Source: JBMOKU01 sp049324315 (GTDB taxonomy: Bacteria > Bacillota > Clostridia > Peptostreptococcales > Thermotaleaceae). Taken from it: 64,000 bases of DNA. The position numbers were made by a program, and so were the translations under genes. Every line of letters starts with the position of its first letter. Positions within the stretch are counted from its first letter, which is position 1. A model generated the notes under the pieces. That model saw only the letters and a list, made by a program, of their open reading frames with translations. It did no database searches and was not told the origin of the DNA. The DNA is taken from assembly GCA_049324315.1 (NCBI GenBank), contig JBMOKU010000018.1:1-64000 (forward strand), in the 5' to 3' direction. This document shows, piece after piece, positions 23,177 through 31,119 of this stretch.

Positions 23177-24961
23177 TCATGTGTCAAAATGCTGACACAT
23201 GTCTAGAATTTTATATGCATTAATCTTATAGTATAAAGTGCTTCGTGGGATTTTCAAAAGCTTTGCAGCGTGGGCCTTATTTCCTTTGGCTTCTTTCATG
23301 GCTGAAATAATCATATTCATTTCAGACATTCTTACCATTTCATCTAATCCCGATGGATTTTGCTCAAACGGCTTAACTTTTTTGCTTTCCTCAATAATGT
23401 AACCCGGAATCGAATGAATTGTAATTTTTTCATTTTCGTTAAGTACAACCATGCATTCCACTGTATTCCGAAGTTCCCGGATATTTCCCTTCCATGAGTA
23501 TTCTTGCAGGATATCGTATACTTCTCTGTCAACAACTGGCAACTTCATATGATTTTTATGACATATTTCTTGAAGGAAGTAGGTGAATAAAAGAATAATA
23601 TCTTCTTTTCTGTCGCGCAGCGCTGGTAATTCGATTTCAACAACATTTAATCGATAATACAAGTCCTCTCGAAATTCTCCTCGTTTTACCATATCCTTAA
23701 GATTCTTATTTGTTGCCGATATTATGCGAACATCAATATCAACGGGTTTTTCTGATCCAATACGTAAAACTTGATTTTCCTGCAGTACACGTAATAGTTT
23801 TGCCTGCATATCTAAAGGGAGATCGCCAATTTCATCGAGAAATATGGTACCATTGTTGGCCAATTCAAAATAACCTAGTTTTCCTCTCTTTAAGGCACCT
23901 GTAAACGCTCCTCCAACGTAGCCAAAGAATTCACTTTCAAATAACGTAGAAGGGATGGCACTACAGTTTACAGGTACAAAGTGACCGTGGCGGCGACTGT
24001 TATAATGAATGGCTCTTGCAAAAACTTCTTTCCCGGTACCACTTTCACCGGTAATCAAAACACTTGTATCTGTATGTGACACGTGCTTTGCCAATTGAAC
24101 CTTTTCTTGGATTACAGAACTTTTTCCAATAATATTATTTATTGAAAAACTGGTGGTTGTTATTCTTTCTACTTCTGCTTTCAATAAGCTAATTTGAGAG
24201 TTCGCCTTTTCAAGGCTTGCAGACAAATTTCTAAATTCAGTTACATCTCTTTCCGTTGCAACAACACCAATAAACTCACAATCTATAAAAATAGGCAAAG
24301 CGCTTATGATGACATAATGATTTGGTTTTGGAGAATGGTATACATTTTTAATAGGAACTTTACTTTCTAGAACAGAAAGAGATAACGCGTTAGGGAAAAA
24401 ATCTGCAAGCTTTTTGTTTAGAATATCATTGGGAGTAATACCATATGTTTTTTCCAGAGTCTTGTTCCAATAGATTACATATCCTTCGGCGTCTGTTACT
24501 GTAAGACCTTCGTACATATTGTCAATAATATGTCTATATTGTTTATTAATAACATCTAATTTCATATAATAGTTATCGCGGATGTTATCGCTTCTGACGA
24601 TACCAATAATACTTTTCCCATCATAGACTGGAAGCCTACCGATTTTATTTTCTATTAGTATTTTCCTAGCATTATTGATGGACTCATCCTTAGAAATTGT
24701 TAGGACTTTTTTCTGCATATATTTTATTATAGGTGTATCCAGATCCTTACGATGCTCCTTTAGCTGAGAGATATCAGACAGTGTTAAGATGCCCAATAGT
24801 ATCTCACGATGATTATCTTCTTCAACCATTAATGCTTCAGGGATATTTTCTAAAAGAAGCATTTCGATCGTTTCATTTACTTTTACGGTAGGCCTTACCT
24901 TTAAGATATTGGTTGATAATATCTCTGTAATCCTATGATTTAGCATCTTATTTTCCAACAT
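23177..24961 (-). CDS. Sigma-54-dependent activator with CBS, PAS, AAA+ and Fis HTH domains
   Basis: The 594-residue enhancer-binding protein has a CBS-domain pair (about 1-130), a PAS domain (about 145-250, ITDAEGYVIYWNKT-like start), a short coiled linker, the AAA+ domain (about 285-515) with GESGTGKE Walker A and the sigma-54-contacting GAFTGA loop, and a Fis-type HTH near the C-terminus (AAKLLKIPRSTLYYKI). The ATG at 24961 follows GGAGGTGAAA. CBS pairs commonly bind adenosyl compounds and PAS domains small ligands or redox groups. The domain plan recalls PrdR-like regulators of amino-acid fermentation. It lies directly upstream of, and surely controls, the operon at 14.7-22.8 kb. Confidence 0.92.
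   Translation of the reverse strand: MLENKMLNHRITEILSTNILKVRPTVKVNETIEMLLLENIPEALMVEEDNHREILLGILTLSDISQLKEHRKDLDTPIIKYMQKKVLTISKDESINNARKILIENKIGRLPVYDGKSIIGIVRSDNIRDNYYMKLDVINKQYRHIIDNMYEGLTVTDAEGYVIYWNKTLEKTYGITPNDILNKKLADFFPNALSLSVLESKVPIKNVYHSPKPNHYVIISALPIFIDCEFIGVVATERDVTEFRNLSASLEKANSQISLLKAEVERITTTSFSINNIIGKSSVIQEKVQLAKHVSHTDTSVLITGESGTGKEVFARAIHYNSRRHGHFVPVNCSAIPSTLFESEFFGYVGGAFTGALKRGKLGYFELANNGTIFLDEIGDLPLDMQAKLLRVLQENQVLRIGSEKPVDIDVRIISATNKNLKDMVKRGEFREDLYYRLNVVEIELPALRDRKEDIILLFTYFLQEICHKNHMKLPVVDREVYDILQEYSWKGNIRELRNTVECMVVLNENEKITIHSIPGYIIEESKKVKPFEQNPSGLDEMVRMSEMNMIISAMKEAKGNKAHAAKLLKIPRSTLYYKINAYKILDMCQHFDT
23178..23201. promoter_or_regulatory. Distal activator-binding dyad inside the regulator 3' end
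   Basis: CATGTGTCA-AAATGC-TGACACATG is a perfect nine-base dyad with core TGTCA-N6-TGACA. It covers the last codons and stop of the sigma-54 activator gene and is about 180 bases upstream of the -24 element. Paired with the similar site at 23095-23109 it is a good candidate enhancer. Confidence 0.65.
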
Positions 24962-25134
24962 GCATATTTCACCTCCTTTGCGTAAGTGCTTAATGACAAT
25001 ATTCAAAAATGAAAAGAGAGAGGAATCATTCATGCAATTGTTATACTATTCTTGAATTATTCCTCTTAAAATAGTATTTTTCCTTCACAATTGTAACAGA
25101 TTGAAAAAAATTTTAAAAATAAATAATCTACTAC

Positions 25135-25167
25135 ATAAAAAAATGCATGATGCCATGCATTTTTTTT
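25135..25167. terminator. Terminator after purB
   Basis: AATGCATG/CATGCATT arms (from 25142 and 25154) flanked by A and T runs form a terminator usable on both strands. It lies just after the purB stop and before the sigma-54 activator gene. Confidence 0.8.
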
Positions 25168-25176
25168 AGTGACCAA

Positions 25177-26607
25177 TTATACTTTTAAATCTACTTGAAT
25201 GCCCAATATGTCTTGATTCTCGTTTAGGATAGGTTGAATATGTTCTTCAATAAACTCAACTACTTGTTCTGGCGCTCTTCCAACAAAGAGTTTAGGGTCA
25301 GTTAATCTAGATATTTCTTCTTTGCTTAATTGAAAAGCTGGGTCATTGACAATCCTTTCAAGTAAATCATTAGATTTTCCTTCTAACTTGACTTGCTTTG
25401 CAGCTTCCATTGAATGAACCCGTATGTTTTCATGGAGTTCTTGCCTATCTCCACCTCTTAATACTGCTTCCATCAAGATGGTCTCCGTTGCCATAAACGG
25501 AAGTTCATTCATAACATGTTGTTGAACAACTTTCTCATAAACAACTAGGCCTTCAGAAATATTAATACAGATTTCTAATATGGCATCTATAGCTAAAAAG
25601 GCTTCCGGTATAGAGATTCTTCTATTTGCTGAATCATCCAATGTTCTTTCAAACCATTGGGTAGAAGCAGTCATACTGGTATTCATTACGTTAGAAATTA
25701 CATGACGAGCCAGAGATGCCACCCGTTCGCTTCGCATTGGATTTCTTTTATAGGCCATTGCAGAAGAGCCGATCTGGGTTGTTTCAAAGGGCTCTTCGAT
25801 CTCTTTCAAATGCTGAAGCAATCGAATATCGTTTGTCATTTTATGAGCACTTTGGGCAATTGCAGACAATACGGATAAAACATTATAATCCAGTTTTCTG
25901 GAGTAGGTTTGACCAGTTACAGGGAATACTTTCTCAAAGCCTAGCTTTGCAGCTACCTGTCTATCCAACTGCTTTACTTTTTCATGATCACCATTAAAGA
26001 GACTTAGAAAACTGGCCTGTGTCCCCGTTGTTCCCTTTACGCCTCTAAGCATCATATTCGATAGGACATGGTTTATTTCTTCATAATCCATGAGAAAATC
26101 CATCAACCACAGTGTAGCTCTCTTACCGACTGTTGTCAATTGCGCTGGTTGAAAGTGGGTGAATCCCAGTGTTGGGATATCCTTGTATGTATACGCAAAT
26201 TTTGAAAGTTTGTCCATGAAATTAACAAGCTTCCTCTTGATTAATGCCATGGCTTCTTGCATAACGATGATGTCTGTATTATCACCAACATATGCACTGG
26301 TGGCACCTAAATGTATAATGGGTTTTGCCTTTGGACACTGGGTACCATAAGCGTATACATGTGACATAACATCATGCCTTGTTTCTTTTTCTTTTTTCCG
26401 TGCTACTTCATAGTTAATATTATTTTGATGTGCTTTCATTTCATCGATCTGCTCTTGCGTGATATCTAGTCCAAGTTCCTTTTCAGCTTCAGCCAATGCA
26501 ATCCATAGTCGTCTCCAAGTTCTAAATTTCATATCTGAGGAAAATAATTCGGCCATCTCTTTACTGGCATATCTTGTAATTAAAGGGTTTTCATATACAG
26601 ATGTCAA
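25177..26607 (-). CDS. purB: Adenylosuccinate lyase
   Basis: PurB splits adenylosuccinate and SAICAR in purine synthesis. The 476-residue protein carries the fumarase/aspartase-superfamily signature GSSAMAYKRNP near 290 and THFQPAQLTT near 160. The best start is TTG at 26607: AAAGGAG stands eight bases before it and the protein then begins TSVYENPLITRYASKEM, the usual clostridial N-terminus. Further upstream in-frame ATGs would add a low-quality extension. It stands alone between terminators, unlinked to other pur genes. Confidence 0.93.
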   Translation of the reverse strand: MTSVYENPLITRYASKEMAELFSSDMKFRTWRRLWIALAEAEKELGLDITQEQIDEMKAHQNNINYEVARKKEKETRHDVMSHVYAYGTQCPKAKPIIHLGATSAYVGDNTDIIVMQEAMALIKRKLVNFMDKLSKFAYTYKDIPTLGFTHFQPAQLTTVGKRATLWLMDFLMDYEEINHVLSNMMLRGVKGTTGTQASFLSLFNGDHEKVKQLDRQVAAKLGFEKVFPVTGQTYSRKLDYNVLSVLSAIAQSAHKMTNDIRLLQHLKEIEEPFETTQIGSSAMAYKRNPMRSERVASLARHVISNVMNTSMTASTQWFERTLDDSANRRISIPEAFLAIDAILEICINISEGLVVYEKVVQQHVMNELPFMATETILMEAVLRGGDRQELHENIRVHSMEAAKQVKLEGKSNDLLERIVNDPAFQLSKEEISRLTDPKLFVGRAPEQVVEFIEEHIQPILNENQDILGIQVDLKV

Positions 26608-26755
26608 TGTACAAACTCCTTTCATATGTAAATAATAGTAATACATAAGTATTATATCGTAAAATCAAAACAATCTCAAATATATCATGGAATTTATTTC
26701 GAATAATACGAACATTTCATCTTATAAACCAACTCTTTGTTTGTGTTTTATCATT

Positions 26756-27589
26756 CTATAGAAAACTTTGCTGATGGTTTTTCAGTAATATGGATACAAG
26801 ATTTAATGGTACAGTCACACTGCCGATAGTAGGAATTCCATTATTAAAATTGTCATGATAATCTGACCCGCCTGTAATATGCAAGTTTTTACTTTCTGCA
26901 ATACGCTTAAACCGTTTTGTTTGTGTCTTATCATGTTTTGTATGAAAGACTTCTATACCTTTGATCCCTTTTGAAATGATCTGATTAAGGTCACAATTAG
27001 GGGATAATAGTCCCGGATGAGCTAGCACCGGGAGACCTTCTGCACTAATAATAGCATCAATAGCATCATCAACACTTAACTTAAATCTTTCCACATAAGC
27101 TGGCTTCCCCTTCTTTAATAGGACTTCAAAAGCTTCTTGTATAGATGAAAAATATGACTTTTCAACAAGCAATCTTGCAATATGTGGCCGTCCAATTGCC
27201 GTATCTTCACTTAATGCTGGAATGTCAGAAAGTGATAGGTTATATCCAAGGCTTTGAAGCTGCTTAATGATTTTTTGACCTCGATTGAATCGAGCATCTT
27301 TTATTTCTCTTGTTAATTCCGTTAAGACTTTGTTCGTGTGGTCAATAAAGTATCCCAGTATATGAACCTCTTCATTTTCATATAAGGCACTAAATTCTAT
27401 TCCGGGTATCAGAATAAAACCTTCATGTTTGCTAGCTTCTGCTATTCCTTCTGGAATACCGTCTACTGTATCGTGGTCCGTTATTGCAATTCCTTTCAAT
27501 CCAAGCCTTTTACTCCATAGGATAGCATCAGACGGTGCTAGTATCCCATCTGATGCCGTTGTATGGACGTGCATATCTAAATACTCCAT
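26756..27589 (-). CDS. PHP-domain phosphoesterase (TrpH/RnaseAM-like)
   Basis: The 277-residue protein has the PHP metal motifs MHVHTTASDG (6-15), TDHDTVDG (about 38-45), PGIEFSA near 63, LAHPG near 190 and GSDYHDN near 240. Related enzymes cleave 3',5'-nucleotide bisphosphates or degrade 5' ends of short RNAs. AAGGTG precedes the ATG. It follows spoVS on the same strand with a terminator between them. The exact substrate is inferred from the family only. Confidence 0.85.
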   Translation of the reverse strand: MEYLDMHVHTTASDGILAPSDAILWSKRLGLKGIAITDHDTVDGIPEGIAEASKHEGFILIPGIEFSALYENEEVHILGYFIDHTNKVLTELTREIKDARFNRGQKIIKQLQSLGYNLSLSDIPALSEDTAIGRPHIARLLVEKSYFSSIQEAFEVLLKKGKPAYVERFKLSVDDAIDAIISAEGLPVLAHPGLLSPNCDLNQIISKGIKGIEVFHTKHDKTQTKRFKRIAESKNLHITGGSDYHDNFNNGIPTIGSVTVPLNLVSILLKNHQQSFL

Positions 27590-27692
27590 TCAATTCACCT
27601 TACTTTGCAAATTATTCTTATGTCATAAAGGGAAGCACATATATTATATTATTGTATTGTTTGCAGCACAAATATGTAAATGTCATCGAAAC

Positions 27693-27724
27693 AAAAAGCC
27701 TGCTGAAAAACAGCAGGCCTTTTC
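27693..27724 (-). terminator. Terminator after spoVS
   Basis: GCCTGCTG/CAGCAGGC (27698-27705 and 27711-27718) with a five-base loop is followed on the minus strand by an A-interrupted U tract. It lies a few bases past the spoVS stop at 27730. Confidence 0.8.
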
Positions 27725-27729
27725 ATATG

Positions 27730-27990
27730 TTATCTTGGCTCAACAATTAACTTGATCGCAGTCCTTTCTTCCCCATCTATTTGAATATCAGTAAAAGCGG
27801 GGATACAAATTAAGTCAACACCACTAGGAGCAACGAATCCTCTAGCAATCGCTACTGCTTTCACAGCTTGATTTAAAGCGCCTGCACCAATAGCCTGAAT
27901 TTCAGCGCCTCCGCGTTCTCTTAAAACGCCTGCTAAAGCACCTGCAACAGAATTTGGATTTGATTTTGCTGATACCTTTAATACTTCCAT
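27730..27990 (-). CDS. spoVS: Stage V sporulation protein S
   Basis: The 86-residue Alba-like protein is almost canonical for SpoVS (MEVLKVSAKSNPNSVAGALA at the start, GEERTAIKLIVEPR at the end). In Bacillus it helps sporulation past stage V and affects septation. AAGGGGG precedes the ATG. A sigma-H-type promoter lies about 50 bases upstream, and a terminator follows, so it is probably a single-gene unit. It is strong evidence that the organism belongs to spore formers. Confidence 0.97.
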   Translation of the reverse strand: MEVLKVSAKSNPNSVAGALAGVLRERGGAEIQAIGAGALNQAVKAVAIARGFVAPSGVDLICIPAFTDIQIDGEERTAIKLIVEPR

Positions 27991-28037
27991 GAATTAAGCC
28001 CCCTTTAATATATGAATTGCATGATACTTTGTTTAAT

Positions 28038-28066
28038 ATATTCTACATATATGAAGAAATTCCTTC
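28038..28066 (-). promoter_or_regulatory. Sigma-H-type promoter of spoVS
   Basis: Minus-strand GAAGGAATT (28058-28066) and GTAGAATAT (28038-28046) are 11 bases apart and match the Bacillus sigma-H consensus RNAGGAWWW-N11/12-RNNGAATWW at every defined position. spoVS is a known sigma-H gene in Bacillus. Confidence 0.75.
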
Positions 28067-28151
28067 ATTTTCTAAGTAAGAAATAAGAAAATTTTAACAA
28101 CTTTCAAAAAAATGAAGTAAACTATCTATACTGTCATATTAAGCGGGCTTT

Positions 28152-28181
28152 TAAAAAAAAATAAAAGAAGCATAGCTTCTT
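28152..28181 (-). terminator. Terminator of rny
   Basis: AAGAAGC/GCTTCTT (28165-28171 and 28175-28181) abuts the rny stop, and the minus strand continues TTATTTTTTTTT. Confidence 0.85.
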
Positions 28182-29723
28182 CTATTTTGCGTATTCAATA
28201 GCTCTTGTTTCTCTTATTACATTTACTTTAATCTGACCTGGATACTCCAGTTCATTTTCGATTTTCTTTGTGATTTCTCTTGCTAGTAATATAATATCTT
28301 CGTCCTTTAAATCTTCAGGTTTAACCATGATCCTGATTTCTCGTCCAGCTTGAATTGCAAAAGATTTTTCTACCCCATCATATGAGTTCGCAATCTCTTC
28401 TAATTTCTGTAGACGCTTGATATAGGTTTCCAGTGTTTCCCTTCTTGCTCCCGGACGTGCAGCTGAGATTGCGTCTGCAGCTGTCACAAGAATAGCTTCA
28501 ATCGTTTCTGGTTCATAATCTCCATGATGTGTTGACATTGCATGAATAACTTCTCTAGATTCCTTATACTTTTTCAATAGTTCAATTCCAAGTTCAACAT
28601 GTGTTCCTTCCATTTCATGATCTACTGCCTTACCTATATCATGAAGCAATCCAGCTCTCTTGGCCAGTTTAATATCTGCACCAAGTTCAGCTGCCATCAG
28701 ACCTGCAAGATGGGCGACTTCAATAGAATGTTTAAGTACATTTTGACCATAACTTGTTCTGAACTTTAATCTACCTAGAAGTTTAATCAATTCAGGATGA
28801 ATATTATGCACGCCTACTTCAAAAGTAGCCTGCTCACCTTCTTCTTTGATCATATCATTGACTTCTTTTTTGGCCTTCTCAACCATTTCTTCAATTCTGG
28901 CAGGATGTATCCTACCATCAACAATAAGCTTTTCCAAAGCAATCCTTGCAACTTCTCTTCGAATAGGATCAAATCCTGATAAAATAACAGCTTCTGGTGT
29001 ATCGTCAATGATTAAATCTATACCTGTGAGAGTTTCTAATGCCCTAATATTTCTACCTTCTCTACCGATAATTCTACCTTTCATTTCATCATTGGGAAGA
29101 GCAACTACAGATACGGTTGTCTCAGCAACGTGATCAGCCGCACATTTCTGTATTGCATAAGAAACAATTTCCTTTGCTTTCTTTTCCCCTTCTTCTTTTG
29201 CTTTATGTTCTATTTCTTTAATCATTATTGCTGCCTCATGTCTTACTTCTTTTTCAACACCACTTAAAAGTAGATTTTTTGCGTCCTCAGAGGTAAGACC
29301 TGAAATTCTTTCCAACTCTTCAACTTGCCTTTGATATAGTTGCTCAATTTGTTCATCTTTTTCATGAATATCTTTGATTTTACGGTTGAGCAGCTCGTCT
29401 TTCTTTTCAAGATTATCAGATTTTCGATCCAAGGTTTCCTCTTTTTGAAGGATTCTTCTCTCTAGTCTTTGAATCTCATTTCTTCTTTCTCTACTTTCGC
29501 GCTCGAATTCATTTCTTAATTTATGAACTTCTTCTTTTGCTTCAAGTAGGATTTCCTTCTTTGAAGTTTCAGCGTCTTTTTGAGCATCTAATATAATTTC
29601 TTTTGCCCTATGCTCTGCGTTGTTAATCTTACCCTCGGCAATATTTTTTCTAATAAAATATCCCAAACCAAAGCTTAAACCGGCAGCTACAATGATACTT
29701 ACTATGACGTAAAGAGTACTAAT
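28182..29723 (-). CDS. rny: Ribonuclease Y, apparent ATT start
   Basis: RNase Y is the membrane-bound endonuclease that starts mRNA decay. The protein has a long charged coiled coil (about 45-200), a KH domain (GRIIGREGRNIRALE), and an HD domain with HDIGKAVDHEMEGTH. The usual N-terminal membrane anchor is encoded upstream of the first standard start (TTG 29666) as STLYVIVSIIVAAGLSFGLG, in frame. The only plausible start there is ATT at 29721-29723, nine bases after AGGGGAGG (29733-29740); no ATG, GTG or TTG exists in frame. With it the protein is 513 residues, close to the family length. Confidence 0.85.
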   Translation of the reverse strand: MSTLYVIVSIIVAAGLSFGLGYFIRKNIAEGKINNAEHRAKEIILDAQKDAETSKKEILLEAKEEVHKLRNEFERESRERRNEIQRLERRILQKEETLDRKSDNLEKKDELLNRKIKDIHEKDEQIEQLYQRQVEELERISGLTSEDAKNLLLSGVEKEVRHEAAIMIKEIEHKAKEEGEKKAKEIVSYAIQKCAADHVAETTVSVVALPNDEMKGRIIGREGRNIRALETLTGIDLIIDDTPEAVILSGFDPIRREVARIALEKLIVDGRIHPARIEEMVEKAKKEVNDMIKEEGEQATFEVGVHNIHPELIKLLGRLKFRTSYGQNVLKHSIEVAHLAGLMAAELGADIKLAKRAGLLHDIGKAVDHEMEGTHVELGIELLKKYKESREVIHAMSTHHGDYEPETIEAILVTAADAISAARPGARRETLETYIKRLQKLEEIANSYDGVEKSFAIQAGREIRIMVKPEDLKDEDIILLAREITKKIENELEYPGQIKVNVIRETRAIEYAK

Positions 29724-29761
29724 ATCTAAACACCTCCCCTGTTAAAAAGTCTGAAAAAGAA

Positions 29762-29781
29762 CAAAACCGAGAAGCCTCGGT
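29762..29781 (-). terminator. Small hairpin upstream of rny
   Basis: ACCGAG/CTCGGT (29766-29771 and 29776-29781) with a four-base loop is followed on the minus strand by TTTTGTTCTTTTTC. It lies 22 bases before the rny ribosome-binding site, so it may be a terminator for read-through from recA or an attenuator of rny. Confidence 0.5.
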
Positions 29782-29972
29782 CTTTAAATCTTCCACTATG
29801 TTATTATAGAGCAAAAATTTAAAAAACTCATTGGGCCTCTTGTGTAAGTTCACTGATACACCATTATTTGTATTAATTGTATATCTTTTTTTATATACTG
29901 TCAAGTTGAACTTATTACACCACTTTATTATATCCAATTTTTACTTTTCATATCATTATTTTCTTAATAGAG

Positions 29973-29998
29973 ATAAAAAAACCCCATATGGGGTTTAT
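29973..29998 (-). terminator. Terminator of recA
   Basis: The palindrome AAACCCCATATGGGGTTT (29979-29996) overlaps the recA stop codon and is followed on the minus strand by a U run. Between here and the rny start I see only the small hairpin at 29762-29781. Confidence 0.85.
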
Positions 29999-31026
29999 TC
30001 ATTTCCATCAACGACTGCAAGCTCTTTAGCAAGCGGTAATTTGTAATATTCTCGAATCTTATTCTCTATTTCCAACGCTGTTTGGGTATTCTCAACTAAG
30101 AATTGCTTCGCATTTTCTCTTCCTTGACCTAGTTTGTGTTCTCCATAACTGTACCAAGAACCGGATTTTTTAATAACATCAATGGATACACCACAGTCAA
30201 GGATACTACCTTCTTTAGAAATTCCCAAACCATACATGATATCGAATTCTGCCTGTCTAAAAGGTGGTGCCACCTTGTTTTTTACAACCTTAACACGAGT
30301 TCGGTTTCCAACAACCTCTTCCCCTTGCTTAATAGACTCAACACGGCGAACATCAAGTCTTACGGAAGCATAAAACTTTAAAGCCCGACCTCCAGTTGTT
30401 GTCTCAGGATTACCAAACATAACACCAACCTTTTCTCTTAATTGGTTAATGAAAATTGTGGAGGTTTTTGATTTGTTTATGACTCCTGCCAGTTTTCTAA
30501 GAGCCTGAGACATCAATCTTGCTTGTAAACCTACGTGACTGTCTCCCATGTCCCCTTCAATCTCAGCTTTCGGAACCAGTGCTGCAACAGAGTCTATAAC
30601 AATGATGTCAATTGCACCACTTCTAACTAAAGCTTCACATATCTCTAAAGCTTGTTCGCCGGTATCAGGTTGTGATACAACAAGATCATCGATTTTTACA
30701 CCTAAATTTTTGGCGTACACCGGATCAAGGGCATGTTCAGCGTCAATAAATGCCGCAACGCCACCATTTTTTTGCGCTTCCGCGATAGCATGAAGAGCCA
30801 CGGTTGTTTTACCAGAGGATTCAGGTCCATATATTTCAACGATTCTTCCTCTAGGGATACCACCTATTCCGATAGCTATGTCTAAATCTAAAGAGCCTGT
30901 AGATATAGATTCTACATTCATTTTTGCAGTATCTTCACCAAGCTTCATAATTGAGCCTTTTCCAAATTGTTTTTCAATCTGAGACATTGCGATTTCTAGA
31001 GCCTTTAATTTCTCTTGCATATTCAT
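29995..31026 (-). CDS. recA: Recombinase A
   Basis: RecA forms filaments on single-stranded DNA for homologous recombination and LexA cleavage. The 343-residue protein has Walker A GPESSGKTT (about 66-74), VIDSVAALVPKAEIEGDMGD near 140, and INQLREKVGVMFGNPETTTGG near 205 (loop L2). A LexA-type box and a strong promoter lie upstream. The start is ATG 31026 or the ATG two codons later. An unusual hairpin separates the likely ribosome-binding site from the start. Confidence 0.98.
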   Translation of the reverse strand: MNMQEKLKALEIAMSQIEKQFGKGSIMKLGEDTAKMNVESISTGSLDLDIAIGIGGIPRGRIVEIYGPESSGKTTVALHAIAEAQKNGGVAAFIDAEHALDPVYAKNLGVKIDDLVVSQPDTGEQALEICEALVRSGAIDIIVIDSVAALVPKAEIEGDMGDSHVGLQARLMSQALRKLAGVINKSKTSTIFINQLREKVGVMFGNPETTTGGRALKFYASVRLDVRRVESIKQGEEVVGNRTRVKVVKNKVAPPFRQAEFDIMYGLGISKEGSILDCGVSIDVIKKSGSWYSYGEHKLGQGRENAKQFLVENTQTALEIENKIREYYKLPLAKELAVVDGNE

Positions 31027-31056
31027 CCAGATAACAACTTATCTGGTTTTCACCTG
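31027..31056 (-). promoter_or_regulatory. Hairpin between recA ribosome-binding site and start codon
   Basis: CCAGATAA-CAAC-TTATCTGG (31027-31046) is a perfect eight-base stem immediately before the recA ATG. The only good Shine-Dalgarno match, AGGCAGGTG, lies on the far side at about 31049-31057. The stem would bring the two together when folded, or hide the start. Confidence 0.5.
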
Positions 31057-31070
31057 CCTTTCTTTTTAAA

Positions 31071-31084
31071 CGAACATGTGTTCT
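31071..31084. promoter_or_regulatory. LexA (SOS) box upstream of recA
   Basis: CGAACATGTGTTCT matches the Gram-positive SOS box CGAACRNRYGTTYG at 13 of 14 positions. It starts seven bases downstream of the -10 element, a position suited to repression. Confidence 0.88.
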
Positions 31085-31090
31085 AAGATG

Positions 31091-31119
31091 ATTATACATG
31101 ATTTTCTAGTCCTGGTCAA
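31091..31119 (-). promoter_or_regulatory. Sigma-A promoter of recA
   Basis: TTGACC (31114-31119) and TATAAT (31091-31096) on the minus strand are 17 bases apart. The promoter overlaps the end of cinA. Confidence 0.85.

Noticed and set aside
26640..26755. PurR box or purine riboswitch before purB
   Set aside because: One partial PurBox-like word (ACGAAC context) is present, but there is no second properly spaced inverted copy and no purine aptamer core.
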